Source: Perkinsus olseni (Eukaryota > Perkinsozoa > Perkinsida). Taken from it: a DNA stretch of 64,000 nucleotides. Positions 31,090 through 43,600 of the stretch are shown in pieces. Numbering within the stretch: the first letter of the stretch is position 1; every line of letters starts with the position of its first letter. Location: the NCBI GenBank assembly GCA_013115125.1, contig JABANN010000113.1:1-64000 (forward strand). The letters are read 5' to 3'. Made by a program: the position numbers and the translations under genes. A model generated the notes under the pieces. That model was not told the origin of the DNA. It saw only the letters and a program-made list of their open reading frames with translations, and did not search any database.

Positions 31090-32380
31090 AAAAATACTCT
31101 TATTTTCGGCGTGCGTGCATACCAGAATTTCCAATAATCGCGTCGGATTCTACACTACTTTCGCCGCGAATAGGATTTTTTCGAGATAATTATTCGTGAT
31201 ATAAACAACGCAGGTGTTAATTTCGTTCCACTTAACTCGAATTGATGATGATAATAACTGATAGAAAAACCGCAAAAACGGATGGTTTCCTCCGCGCAGC
31301 GAAAGCTGTAGTTTGTGCAATCCTCATAAAAGCCACTCCGCCACTGCGTTTCGCATTTTCGAATTCTCATCTTCATACTAGCGTGGGCCTACTCTGCATC
31401 GCCAACATGAATCGGCTCCATTCGGTTCAACCCGCGACCGACGTCTGCGAATCTTGCCAGCATCGACATAAAAAATCACTAAGAAATAAGGAAACACACC
31501 ACTTGCAATCTTGCATTTCCTCAACGTTTCTGAATTTACAATATCCCCTGTTTTTACAATATCATGATGTCATGCAAGTCGCAGCTACTTATTTTCGGCT
31601 AGTACAGGCAATCACATCACTCAGTCCGGACTCTCCAATCTTGACCTTTTTTGTATCTTGCATGCTCCGACCTCAGATACCCCGAAATTATCCCGAAATT
31701 ATCCCCGAAATTAAATCGATATATAAACGCAAAACAGCTTAGCATTATCAATTGGTCATATCATCATCATAACTGCAACGTCCACCACCATATTAAGAGA
31801 GGCACCGGCATCATTCATAGGCTACCAAATCGATCACTAGGGCGCGCGCTAAATACCACGATGCTTCTCATCGGGATACTGCCCCGCTTTTGCTGGTGTG
31901 ATCATATCGGTCAAACGATGGTCCGAGAAGAAATGGGGACGTGGCAGAACGGTTGGTACGGTGAGCGCGCGCTGACACTGGGTTTGTGGTAGCAACTCTC
32001 CGGAGTGGGATACTAAGCCGCAGTCAATTTGCACTTTTTGAATCAGAAATGAAGGTAGGTTTAAAGAAAAGGGAGTAAACACATTACTTTGAATATTAGT
32101 AAAAGGAAATGCACACTCACTCCAGCATCGTCACCATCACGCAGCATTCAATAAAGGGACAAATGACACAAGGAATCTGCACGCATGAACAACGTAACAA
32201 CAACAACAACAACAACAACAACGATTGCAAGTGTACATGAGCCTCCACGGGGCTGGTTATGAAATGATTGTGAAACTCAAGGGTGTCGCCAAATATACAA
32301 AACGTAATGAGAGTCGAGAAGGCGAACGAATAGTTCAGTGAATGGTAGCCACGGCAGCGAGTCAACGTAACTGAGGAGAG
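31090..32380. other. No firm gene; AAC microsatellite
   Basis: The first exon and promoter of HGPRT should lie at the left of this stretch. A further exon of the KH gene may lie at 32117-32383 (acceptor CTCAACGCAG at 32384), but the frame encodes a long leucine run from the (AAC)n repeat at 32196-32222 and is doubtful. A copy of the intron motif is at about 31506-31526. Confidence 0.4.
32196..32222. repeat. (AAC)n microsatellite
   Basis: Nine or so uninterrupted AAC units. Confidence 0.9.
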
Positions 32381-32383
32381 GGT

Positions 32384-32410
32384 CTGCGTTGAGGAAATGC
32401 AAGAGAGCAA
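32384..32410 (-). repeat. Intron element directly before an acceptor
   Basis: On the minus strand CTTGCTCTCTTGC then ATTTCCTCAACGCAG. The last two bases are a splice acceptor in the KH gene orientation. Confidence 0.7.
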
Positions 32411-32473
32411 GGAAAGATCATTCCCAATCGATCGATCGGGCGCGCGCTATTTCATTACTATGAGCCAACGCAC

Positions 32474-34985
32474 CTTGTAAGCTCTCTTATTGGGAGATAT
32501 ACTGCTTGAGTTGTCTTTGCTTCGACCCCAGGAGCCCCCTCCACGCCCTCCCCCCGACGACCGGTAGTTTCCGCCGTTGTAATGATGATTGTTGTTATGA
32601 TGATTACCACCATCAGTCCCCCCGTGACCGCCGACCAAAAATTGCTCCTTCATTTGCAGCTCGAGAAATCCCTGGGAGAAAACGCGAAAAATAATAAGAG
32701 GATCTCAGGTCGAACACCGAAAATGATAGCAAGCTTATGAAAAGTTCACACAGTAGAATAGAATATACCTCTAGACCTTATTACATATTACGGATACCAG
32801 TAAAAATGTATCTTAGGCTCGCCCTGCCCTCTGTCTCAGCGCTACTATCTGTGCTCAATAAACTTGGTTAAACTCTTCCCTCTCGAAACAAGATACACCG
32901 ATGCTGGTCTCACTCAGCGAGTTTACGGCGTCGGACTTGACACTTACAGACACTAGTACTTTATTAATTGTAAATAGAGACTACACAGTATGAATAATAT
33001 ATATAAAACGTTGATGACATTCCTTGGCTTGATGGACAGGGCCACTTTAACAGGCTGGACAGGTCTCTCGGAAAGGTACATCGGTGATGCTAGTCTCACC
33101 GTGCTGTCGTAGACGTTGGACTTTGAAATCACGCACACTAAGAATTCATGGGGGCCTCAATCATAACTATATTACCGTATTATGAAATAGAGACTCAGTA
33201 AGATACTTCCATAATTCCTATGTCATAAACATGTTACGAACAAGTTCAAAAATATGATCACTAGGTTTGAACCCACGCCCAGTCGGTACCCAACACGCAA
33301 TCTTACCGGGTCGCCACGGTGCTTTTTGACGTTGAAATCTCTCCAATCAGAGTAAACCTTCTTAAGTAATTTAGCAGTCTCCGCCACTGCCTTATCGTAA
33401 CTGAGCCACCCATACTGCAACCACCAGGATTCTGTCGACCGCCGTACTCTCAATCAGCCCCAACCAAGTATGATAATAATTATAAGATCATCAATATCAA
33501 TTATATATTATGAATAAAAAAATGCAATAGCATTGATAATATATAAATAGTTATATCGTAACTAAATACTTAATATTATATCTTGGTTTTCAACCGTAAA
33601 CTGAGGTAAATCGAAAATTGCTATCCACTCTTTACGAAAGATGGGACAGTCGAACGATCGATTCCGCCAGCAATTCCCGAGAAAAGAGAAGTTGAGAAAA
33701 AATTGGTATGAATTATCACCTACCCCTCCTTTGTAAGACAACTGATGCACAGGTGCAGAGGGTCTGGCGACTCAACACGAGCGGCTCCTTCGAGATATCT
33801 GAGAGCGGCAAGATCCGAAAATCATCCTACGAACGAGGCAGCCTGATATCGATCACCCGATCGATTTCGAAGCAGGAGACGCTAATCGTAAAAAAGTCCG
33901 CCGATCGGCGCTGATCACAGTCAGCGATGAGTTGACCAAAAATTCTGCAATTCGGTCCATCATGCCCACCTCCCAATCTCTACTACCCCGAACCTTGCCC
34001 TCTCAGTCGCAACTTAGCATTCGACATGCCGACTATCTTCTTCATATTAGCACCCTTCTGGCCGATAATCCTACGAGCCACCTGACAGAGTAGGCAGTCG
34101 CCAAATAATACATGCATTTAGCTCAGTAGGATGAGCACCTCGCTCCCCACCGCAACCTCCAGGTACAACCCTAACCCATTGCATTTTCCCACCTGAAATT
34201 CTCTGTCGTTTTCGATGCCGATATCGAAACGGCACGTGTACTTCCGAATGGGCGGCCCGCCAACGGTCGACTGACGTCCAGGAGACGCACCGCTGCCTCC
34301 CGAGACACTCCTTCGCAGACCTGACACTCGTGCTGTTAATATATACTATATCGACAACATACTATCAGGTTCATTGACATTACAGTATTAGACGAAAAAA
34401 TAGATAATGAATATTTATAGCAAATGGAAATAGTAGTATTCATTTTATGGTATAAGGGGAAGGATGCACGTTGACGACGAAGGTCATCGCTTCTCAAATG
34501 GAAGCAATGGTATATATAGTAAGGTATGTATAAATCATAGAGTGTAAATGTTAAAAAAGATATTCTGCTAATAAAACCCGATACCTTCGAGAATACCATC
34601 CGACGCCCGAATCGCGATACCGAGTCGACAATCAGGCGCCCCCTCAACTATCGAGGAAATGTTGATGCGGAGACAGTACGGCAGTGGAAACGCGCGAGAC
34701 AGACCTCCAAACAGGATGATCCAAAGAAGAAAAGAAAAAGAAAAGAAGAAAGAAAAGATTCTTTTTCCAGAATTCACAGCGAAGCCAAAATGAAGTCTAC
34801 AAGCCGCGAACGTAAACAACGTTCTGAAGACCATCGTTGAAAGCTCCTCCGAGGACTCCACTCGCAATTCCCACCTTGAGAGAGGGATGCCCCGTCCCCA
34901 AGCAGCCCCTTGCCGGCGCTGTTCGGGACTGCTGCACCAGCAGGACGCGGAGAGGCGCTAGCTTCAGAACCCTCGTCGAGCAACC
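32474..34985 (-). CDS. KH-domain RNA-binding protein (SF1/quaking-like KH)
   Basis: Minus-strand exons: about 34890-34985 (less certain), 34193-34320, 33994-34081, about 33724-33830, 33307-33414 and 32474-32671. The KH domain is spread over four exons: KYTCRFDIGIENDREFQ, then VARRIIGQKGANMKKIVG (GQKG is the GxxG loop) with AKLRLRGQG, then YLEGAARVESPDPLHLCISC, then WLSYDKAVAETAKLLKKVYS. The pattern I.NDREF...RRIIG.KG.NMK...KLRLRG.GSGYLEG...ESPDPL.LC is that of a conserved alveolate KH protein. The last exon is Gly/His/Asn-rich (GGNHHNNNHHYNGG, GGGRGGGSWGR), typical of RNA binders. Two introns keep the frame only with one retained G, and the first intron carries a tRNA D-arm relic. The start and final end are not resolved. 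The likely role is mRNA processing or stability. Confidence 0.8.
33264..33306 (-). repeat. tRNA T-arm relic at a KH-gene 5' splice site
   Basis: The intron begins GTAAGATTGCGTGTTGGGTA and then reads GGGCGTGGGTTCAAACCTAG, a T-arm with loop TTCAAAC. Confidence 0.6.
34109..34133 (+). repeat. tRNA D-arm relic in a KH-gene intron
   Basis: TTAGCTCAGTAGGATGAGCA matches a tRNA D-arm and A box. No B box follows, so it is not a tRNA gene. It is antisense to the KH gene, inside intron 34082-34192. Confidence 0.5.
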
Positions 34986-35182
34986 TGATGAAGAGTAATC
35001 AGAAGGTCCCAAGATCGATCCAAGCACGGTCCATTTTCTAACGAACAAGAGCTTATTGGGTAGCCGAAATCCACCGTTTTCATGGTCGTTTGATACCACT
35101 CATCTGGCAACTCACAGAAGAGCCCGTACGGCGACTGACAGGGTTCATACCCGCCTGATTGTCATCTATTTAGTTGAAAAAT

Positions 35183-35206
35183 GCTCCCACCAGGGTTCGA
35201 ACCTCC
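35183..35206 (-). repeat. tRNA T-arm relic
   Basis: The minus strand reads GAGGTCGGAGGTTCGAACCC followed by TGGTGGG. No adjacent exon was assigned. Confidence 0.5.
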
Positions 35207-35569
35207 GACCTCTCCACCCCCTCATTACTTGGACACATTATCCTCCATCTTCGCTTTATTCAACCCGCTATTTCCCGCTGAAGATGCACCTTAAATCAGC
35301 CCGATAAGGTCTTCGTTTTCATACCACTCCAAACGTAACCGATCGACGCCCCAGTGCAAGGCATCGCTATTTTAGACCACGCAAAAATACCAATACCCAG
35401 TGCTAACGTGGGATCAATACCACAAATTTCCCAACTCCTCGAATCCCATTCGGCCACCGCGTTTCGTTGTAATAATAAATAGAAGAAATGCGATTGGTGT
35501 GGTACGAACTAACGAATATCCAGAGCGCGATAAATAAATTACGATTCAATCACTGAGCGCTTCGCTCCG

Positions 35570-38500
35570 CTAAGAACCCATATTTTTACCACCACTGCTA
35601 GAGCGTCTCTCGGGCGACGTCTTGCCCTCTCTGGGAGGCTCCGCTGGAGGCGGCGGCGGTGACGGAGGCGTCACCACCGATTCCGCGGACTTCTCCTCTC
35701 CCTCCGGCTTCTCGGGCACGCCTTCGAAGAAGTTCTGAACGTCCCACTCGGTGAGCAGCCTGTTGTATTTCTGTCCTTCAGAAGGTCCCGGGTTCGATCC
35801 CGCCATCCATTCATTTTCCTGCCTTCTGCTAGTGCTCTCTAAATGCAATCTCTCAGGAATGCCAGGAGGCGGCGTGTCCACAACCGGTGGCGGTGGGGGA
35901 GTGGACTCGACCTGAAATCAGCACGCATGCACACAAAGATACGCTTTCCTGTGCGTCACGATAAAATACGGGAGAGAGTGTTCGGAACGCGAGCTCGATA
36001 CCACATAGCTCCGGAGCCGAAGTGAGAGGACGGAGGAGTGGGCTTCGAAAAGACAAGTCAAAAACGGAAAAAACCATATCGGTTTGGGCCCCCATCGAAA
36101 CGGAGAGACGGGGAAGATTTTCCTGACACTACTTTACACCGCGTAAAGATCTTTACTGAAAGTAAAGAAGAAAATTTTATACTCAATTCACTCGCAGTAT
36201 CTCTGAATGAACCAACTGGTCGAAAACAGAAACGTATCTTTCAACTTGAAATTCACATGCTTCAACCTTCAGATACCTCCCCCCGCACTACGTTGTCTCC
36301 CAATCTCGGAATCATCGCATGGAGGCCCCAAACAACTCTTAAAACGCCTAGTACACCGTTAAGAACCTATGCACAAACAGTGGGTGAAAATCTCACTTTT
36401 TCGGACTTTTTCACGCACTTTCCCGTCCAGCCCTGCAATAGCGTTCTGAGCCGCCTCAGGCGAGAAGAATTCAACTTGAGCGGTGTTGTTGTCAGGAGGA
36501 AGCACTTGGACGCGTCGGAGATCTCCGTAGCGCTGGAAGACCTGAAGAAGCAAGAAAATGACTGAAAACACTCCGGAAAAAAGCCTGAAAATTTCTTGTT
36601 AGTCAAAATATATATATCTTTTTACTAATAGACCACTCCATAGATATTGAAGGGATATATCTAATATTCAATAGGATATTGAATATATTCACGAAGATCT
36701 TCATAAAATATTTTAGATAGGTAAATATGGAAATGATATTAAACCCGCATCCCTCTATTCTAGAGGCGGGCAACAGTACGGAGTACGGTACGAGTACGGC
36801 TCCGTAACCGTACTACCCGTCACAGCGCTTCCCAAGTACCGTACTAGTACGCCGTACTTCAAGTACGGCGTAATTTAATACACGTATGCGTGATCTAATA
36901 TATTTAATACGTACTAGGTCTCCATACCCGTACTAGGTTGCCAGTTTGAAATGTATTCCGTACCTTCCTCGACCCCAGTATGGCTGCCCAGCTCTACTCA
37001 ATTCTACCTTCCCAATATCATCTTCGGTGAGTTGAAAGTTGTAGACGACTCCCTCCACAGTTACAGTAACGCCGCAACCTCCGTAAGCGTCCAAGAGCGC
37101 GCCGTCTCTGAAGTACTCCACCGGGGGAGCGGGCCCGGCGGAGTTGGGTTGCGGCGGGAAGAAGGGCGGCCAGGTGCCGCTAGTAGCTTGACTAGTGCCT
37201 TCGCCTGAAAAAGAAAATCTAAAAAAACGAAAAATATCTTCGAAAAGAAGAGAGCACGATGCCGAATCGACGGGAAGGTTCAGAGAATCGCTCGAACCGT
37301 GGGGATGGTAACGATCAGTGGAAGATGGAAAAACGTAGAGGAGTAAATTTTTTCGAGATTTTCCGAAAAATCATTCCATCAAAATGCGTCTGGCAAAGAA
37401 ACAAAAAAGGAAAAATAGGAAAAAAACCCTTTTTCTGTGTAATGCACCAGAAAAAGAAAGAATTGATGCACACAGCGACGAGGAAGCACATGGATATGTT
37501 CAGGAAGAAATCCCAAAACTAGAACGGAGAGTAGTAGAGTAGTTCGAAAAACTTCGCTCCGCTATGCTATCGTCTCACCTCTGCCACTTGCGCTGTCCAC
37601 GTTAATAAACTGAAGCAACTGACGTACGGCCTCAGTCTGCTGAGGCGGTCCCTAAGATAGAGAATCCCAGGTTGAAGCTTGCAAGATACGAAATAGGTTA
37701 AGGTGTGTACTACCTGAACTCCGCGTGACAAGAGCGGCATCGAATCGAAGTGCGTAACCGTCTGCGGCATCGGCGGGGTTGCACTGTCGTTGTTGCTGTA
37801 CTCGTCAGAAGGGGGGTAGAGTGGTGGAGGAGGGGGAGGAGGCGGGAGTACACCTAAGGAGACATTATACCTTACCACGCTAGTACGATAATGAGTAATA
37901 ATAATGAGGATAGTATGCAACTTATATTATTCACATAAATAAGGAATAATACTATCATTCCTGGTGGTACATATCTCAACCTATTTCGTATCTTACAAGC
38001 TTCGACCTTAGATTTCCTTTCTCAGAGAGCGCATTAAGGAATGACACCTGAATTCCTTTCCTTAGTAATATACTATCACGAATTATACAATTTCCACGAG
38101 AAGCAGAACGGACCTCCGAAACCCACCCATCACGCCCATGCATCAATCCGCCATTTCCCAACACTTCTTCTACGAAAGCGAGAATACTACGGAAAGAAGG
38201 CCGCCGCTGTTAAGTAGAGGCCACGAAAGAGAGCATCGCTATGAACCACAACACCTGCTCCTGATTCTACTGATCCCGTAAAAGCGACCATCACCCTTAC
38301 TGACCCGCTGCTACGACAGAGTCTCAAACGCCGTGAGAGTTAAAACAAATGAAGCGACTTAACCGGTAACAGCCGTTCGCGTGTAATAATCCAATGCTGG
38401 TATTCAAGTTCGACTCCGGAGCAGAATTTTACGCGTGAAAATCAACACCAGAATCGACTCTGAGTTACAGAAATATTTTACGAAATAGGAAGATAGCATA

Positions 38501-38761
38501 CGCGCATTCGGTGACAAGTAAAGAACTCCCCTTACCGTTGTTGTAGTGGCTGCTTCCAGTGGACTGCACTCCACTAGCTGGACACATGTAGTGATAGTAA
38601 GATTCTTCCACCTCCCTTCTTCCACTGTAGGGATGCTGCTGCTGCGACTGCGACTGGTAGTCGTGCTGAGCATCCATGGTCTTATTAATAATCATAGCGT
38701 AGTCGCGATCTGATGCTGGGCCGAAAGGGTCGTTGTAAAAGGAGGGGTTTTCGGGCGCCGT
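35570..38761 (-). CDS. RRM RNA-binding protein with Pro-rich linkers
   Basis: Minus-strand exons 38536-38761, 37714-37853, 37579-37651, 37008-37204, 36419-36541 and 35570-35911 all join in frame at GT-AG sites, ending in TAG. The N-terminus is upstream. The RRM is built from VTVTVEGVVYNFQLTEDDIG (RNP2 side) and VFQRYGDLRRVQVLPP...NTAQVEFFSPEAAQNAIAGL (RNP1-like AQVEFF), split by an intron. Around it are low-complexity stretches: Gln/Tyr-rich (QSQSQQQHPYSG), poly-Pro (LPPPPPPPPLYPPSDEY) and a Pro/Glu/Ser tail. Such proteins act in splicing or mRNA handling. The last exon has an in-frame 75-base insert containing an antisense tRNA T-arm. Intron 37854-38535 holds hairpin repeat A copy 6. Confidence 0.8.
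35777..35851 (-). repeat. In-frame insert with antisense tRNA T-arm in a coding exon
   Basis: 25 codons (AGA TTG ... TCT GAA) between GIPE and GQKYNRLL. On the plus strand it contains AAGGTCCCGGGTTCGATCCC (35783-35802). Confidence 0.6.
38404..38468 (+). repeat. Hairpin repeat A, copy 6
   Basis: TCAAGTTCGACTCCGGAGCA, loop TTTTACGCGTGAAAATCAAC, arm ACCAGAATCGACTCTGAGTT. Confidence 0.75.
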
Positions 38762-38769
38762 CTTGACGA

Positions 38770-40620
38770 TGATTACCAATTATATGAGATGAATTTATAG
38801 AGCTTGTGAGAGGAGCTGTGAGAGGCAGCCGCTGTTAATTATAACCAAGTGTAAGGTGGTCAGGAAGTCTTCTCTTGCTGTTGCTTTTCTGACACCTCTA
38901 GCGATACACTCGGTAGGTGGAGTTGGTAGTAGTAGTATTAGCTTCTCTTAGGGAAGAAGGAGAAGTAGTCCTAGGGACACTTGGATGAGCCCAAATGGGG
39001 GAAATCGTTCAACTGAAGGACCGGCATGAGGTTGTCAAAACATGCGCGACCGTGCTTGAGAACGGAAAATTGAGTGCAGATGCCAAAACTTGACCTAGTT
39101 CGTATCCTGCCAGCTCCGACGTTAGATATCAGTCTGTAATCGGCACTTTTTCACTCTCACGGCGATCTCTCCACAATAAAACAAGCCCGTTTAACGAGGA
39201 GCATCCGCAAAATCCTATTTCCGCCAGCTAGCGCAGTCAGGTCTCCGGTTCGATCCGAGGACCGCGCATTTCACTCGTAATTTTTGTCGGCGCAAGATCT
39301 ACTTTTTCGATGGGTAACTCAAGGAAGCCTCCCTCACAGGTCTCTACGCGTCAACGTCGCGTGAGGGTGGCCGGGATTCCCCGGTACGAAGTAGAGATCG
39401 AACCTGCCGTACCCATACGTCCCCCTTGCTGGTGACTCGGTATTGGTTGGGCCCTCCCTTACTACACAAAATTTCACCATCTTATCATCTGGGTTTCCGC
39501 AAGCGCAGTTGTTGGTAGTCCTGGGACTACTTAATCCTCTCCTCACCTTCTTTCCTCCTCATGCCTAGTAGGCTGCCCAGTGTGGCATGCCTCCCTCCTC
39601 GCCTTGCCTGGCTGCCCGACGTAGTTGTGACGAAGTTCCTCTCGAGAACCTCCGAGCTGATGATGAAAGATTGATTAACCTCTGTTATTTAAAGGCTCTA
39701 TGTGTTTCTAGGTCTAACCATATCGGGATCCGCTTGCGCGGGTCGTGTGATGGGCGGTAAGCTTTCAGCTTGTAATGCCCAGGCAACAAAGTTTGAATTG
39801 AATCGAATTGGTTGCCTGGTCGAGTGAAACCCCTGGAAGAGATTCCTTGTTCCCCGTTCCTGCGTTCACCCGCAATTGAGGAGTGCCTTCTGTTGCCTTT
39901 GCCTGCTTGTCGCGCGGTTCCTTGGATTTGCACCTTCTTCCGTGTGATCTTGGTAGTCCACCTGCTCCCCTTTGCTCTTCCCTAGCGGAAGTCGATGGCC
40001 ATCTGTAGTGCCCAGCGTAGGGTTCTAGTTGCAATAACAACATTTCGGCTGATACCCACCGCCACACGATTTGCACCCGTGACTGCCTTCGGGTTAGCAA
40101 GAGAAGCCCTCCAATCATCCCTCCGTGAAGTGTGGAGACCGCCAGGCTTCTGGGAGTTTTCACCGTCATCAATGATGAACCGTGCCAAGATGGCCTAGTG
40201 ACTATGAATCATAGCGATGAATGGTTTAGTGCTGATGACGCGTAATCCCCAAAACCAAGGAGGATGCACAAATTCCAAGGCAGCACATTCGGGATGTGGT
40301 TGCCCTGCCGGGGTTCCTGGTTTCCCTTTCCTGCCTTCGCCCAACAATTCCTGTAACCTCTTCCTGGCTCCTTGGGAGAGCGGTTTCTTGGGTTTGGCCC
40401 TTCATCCTGCTCATCACCTACGCGGCATATGATTTAGGAATATTGAGCCCGCACTCTCCCGTTCTTCTCATCCTTCACAATAGCACAATCATGAGAAACG
40501 AGTGCCTCGCTTTCTTCCCGAGAGTAGAAGTTGTTTGGTTCCTCTAGTAAGCTTGTAAATAGGAGGGGTGACCGAATTCGAATCGCTCAACTCGATTTAT
40601 CGAACCTCTTTCTTTGCTCC
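38770..40620. other. No supported gene; one T-arm relic
   Basis: Open frames at 39334-40188 on the minus strand and 40217-40547 on the plus strand lack motifs. The upstream exon(s) of the RRM gene and promoters of both divergent genes should lie here. The T-arm relic is at 39242-39264. Confidence 0.4.
39242..39264 (+). repeat. Collapsed tRNA relic (D-arm fragment joined to T-arm)
   Basis: CTAGCGCAGTCAGGTCTCCG followed by GTTCGATCCGAGGA: an A-box-like piece directly abutting a T-arm, with no anticodon arm. A similar arrangement is at 45371-45408. Confidence 0.5.
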
Positions 40621-40626
40621 GGAACA

Positions 40627-43600
40627 ATGAACGACACCGCTGCCTTCGAGACCAGCATGGCGGCCAGGTACGAGATCGGCAAGGTAGCAGGAGGGTAGCA
40701 GTCACGCGCCCCTCTGCGATTTCGATTTGCACGCGTATGGCTCATGATCGGGAAATGGTCACCGGGAGGTGGCTCAGGTCAGAATCGATTCTGTAACCGC
40801 ATTTTACGTGTGAAAATCAATTCTAGAATCGATCATGAGTTTTACCAGTGCTATATTGAACGGGGGCAAGGCGCTGGAGTTGCTACCGTGGGTTTTTTCG
40901 TCACCGTCGTTTCCACCAGGTTTTTCAGTCGTTTTTCCGTCACCGGATGAATTTGATCTGGTCGCTCTTGACTGACTCACCACAAAATAATTATTTTATT
41001 CGGTAGAGGACTATCAGAAAATTCCGAGAAGTGTCTTTCGGTGCCCGTTTATAAAGTGTGCGCCCAAGGTTCTCGGCCGAGGCTGTGCGGGTACTGTGTA
41101 CCAAGTTACAAGGGTTGAGGATGGAACGGTACTGGCTATGAAATGTATCAATTGTGATGGTCTCGATGATGCTGTGGCGATGCAAGCGTTTCGGGAGGTA
41201 ACGTGGGACCGTCTTGGGAGGTTGTTTGCCTTCAATTGTTTTAGCGTTTCGCTTGAATTTCCAGGAGCTGATTTCCCTCTTGTATGCTCGTACACGTTTC
41301 GCTAGCATTGGGATGGACATCGCCTTCGAAACGGCCCGTATGAGCGCATCGATTCACATTTTCATTTTGTTATCGTTTCAGGTCTCCACGATGCGGAATT
41401 GTGTAATCAAACACGAGACACTGGATGAAACTCAGGCGGTGAGTTGAACAAGAATCACGAATTCGCATTTTTCTCACGGGCTTGCCGAGCACTCCCCTTT
41501 GGGTGGTGTGTCTTGCTTCCTTTGGAACGAAAGTTGCGCTTGTTGTTAGGTTTCTTTGAGTTTTATGCACTCTCTCTTTTAAAAAACCCAGCGCGCTCCA
41601 CCCGGGTTGGTCTCACGATACCCTTGTGTGGTGTGCCGGCTTGCGTGCTGCCCACGGCCGTAGGTCGTGTACAGCGAAGTGCGTCCACGGCCGGTTCTCC
41701 GGAGGCGTGGCGCAGTCGGCGGCTATACTGAGGCGATCTGGCGATCGCGTCACGATGCGCTGTGTCGTGGCGCCGGGCGTGCTCGGGCCGCGTGCTTAGC
41801 TGCAGCGAATTCGTGACTCGCGTCGCGTGGTATCGCTCCGACCTCCGATCACTCTCCCACGGTTTTGCCGATCGAGTCGGGCGAAGGTCCGCGCGTTTTA
41901 CCTGGGCAAATCCGAAAAACGAAGTTTTTTCGTCGACGGAGAGAATTTGGATATGAAAGTTGGGTGGTACATACATCTGCCTGGGAAAAATGCACGCTCC
42001 TTATAATAGAATAATATTGATATTGTGGAAGAATTTCTATTATCCCATTCTCGTTCCCTCCCACATGCAGTTCTTCTCGCCACGCATTCAACGACTCCTC
42101 ACGGAGCTGTTATGCGGTGCGTCTCAAGAGTGGATGCCTCTTCACCATTTCCTGACAAGTTTCACATTGAAGGTGCGAGGTTGGCATATGCCAAATATGT
42201 AAACACCAATTATGTCTCACCAGCCAGTGGCTGGTGTTGAAACCCGGGGCCACGAGTTGGCCCAGAAGCCCTCCCAGCCTGGGAGGTTCCCACAAGCCTA
42301 AGATGACAGGCTTTACCGACCTCAGCTCGTGCTCATTCCGCTGGGGACCCCAGCCTGGGGTACGAACTGAGCCCTGCTGCACTCTCCGGTCCTTCATGGC
42401 GAACTGTCTCCTACTGGCTTCGTGCTGTATGACGTCCATGCATACTGGATGAGGTGGATTGATCATCTACCGGCTCTCGGACGCCAGTGCCTCATAGCCT
42501 ACAATACGGAGTACCGGGTTTACTTGTCTCAGTTCAGTACTACCGGAGCTTTCACTATGAGCCATATGCTGAGACGATGTGGTGCCCACTGTTATGAGCG
42601 CCGCGCTAGCCTGATTGGTTCGACTCGAACCGTTCGATTATTTATTTGCAGGACCTTGTATCATTGATGACGCTGGGATCATATCATCATTCAAAACATA
42701 TAACTATGTGGTGTATAATATCATGAATAAAAATCCTACTGATCGCAACATTATCGATTCTTATATTGAAATGCAAATCAATAGTGATCTTCATGGTGAA
42801 AGTGAAAGAGGTGATCTGTACAATCGCTGCAAGTTAGAAAACTTGTGCAATTATCCTGTGGATTACACTTATTATGAAGAAATAATATCTCTCATCTCCG
42901 GTTCATTTACTCATTTCACTATCGAATTTCATACCCTGTAATATAGGTCCTGCACTATCGCGTTATCAAAAATTTTCAACAGTGATGCCCTGAAGAATCG
43001 TCTACAGAATCTAGAGCCGCACTTATTCAAGTTGGAACCATTGATTCGGCTTAGTTCCCACTCGACTGTCTGGAGTCCGAGCCGTTGTTTCCTTTGTGTT
43101 CACTGATGAGTATCCCCATCGGATATATTCGCGTCCGTCAGTCACGTTACCTCCAGTGACGCGTTCGCGTCAGACATCGCGAGTTTCCGACGGGGCAAAG
43201 CCGCTCAAGGCGGAAGCGAGTCGCTTCCTCTCGACGCGGCAGCGGTACAATTGCCATCATTCCCAATTCTCCCGCTTAGATACCCTGGATGGTGCTGGTG
43301 AACGAGTGCTGGTTAGAGGACGTGGGAGGCGTCAACAGGCAGTCGCAAGTGGGTATCTTCACGAGCTCGACCTTCGCGATGAATGTCGTGATGAAAGATG
43401 TCTCTGTTATCCCTGAAAATCTTTTTATCACCAACTCATATTGCTCGCAAGCTCTGAGTGGCAACATTCTGACATGGCATTCGAATAGTGTGGTATACTG
43501 TAATACAGTATACCACACTATTCGAATTCGATTTATAAAGAGAATTGGTTGTCGATTTCCATGAAATCGCAAAACGATTTCCGAAATTCGAATTTCATAG

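Noticed and set aside
32117-32410. Possible last exon of the KH gene with a poly-leucine run
   Set aside because: The leucine run comes from an (AAC)n microsatellite and the peptide does not fit an RNA-binding protein. The acceptor itself is good, so a different end may exist.
33264-33330. Possible complete minus-strand tRNA
   Set aside because: Only the T-arm folds. The upstream part is coding exon of the KH gene, and no acceptor stem forms.
40183-40198. GTGCCAAGATGGCC, similar to part of the reversed spliced leader
   Set aside because: Only about 11 bases match and the rest differs.
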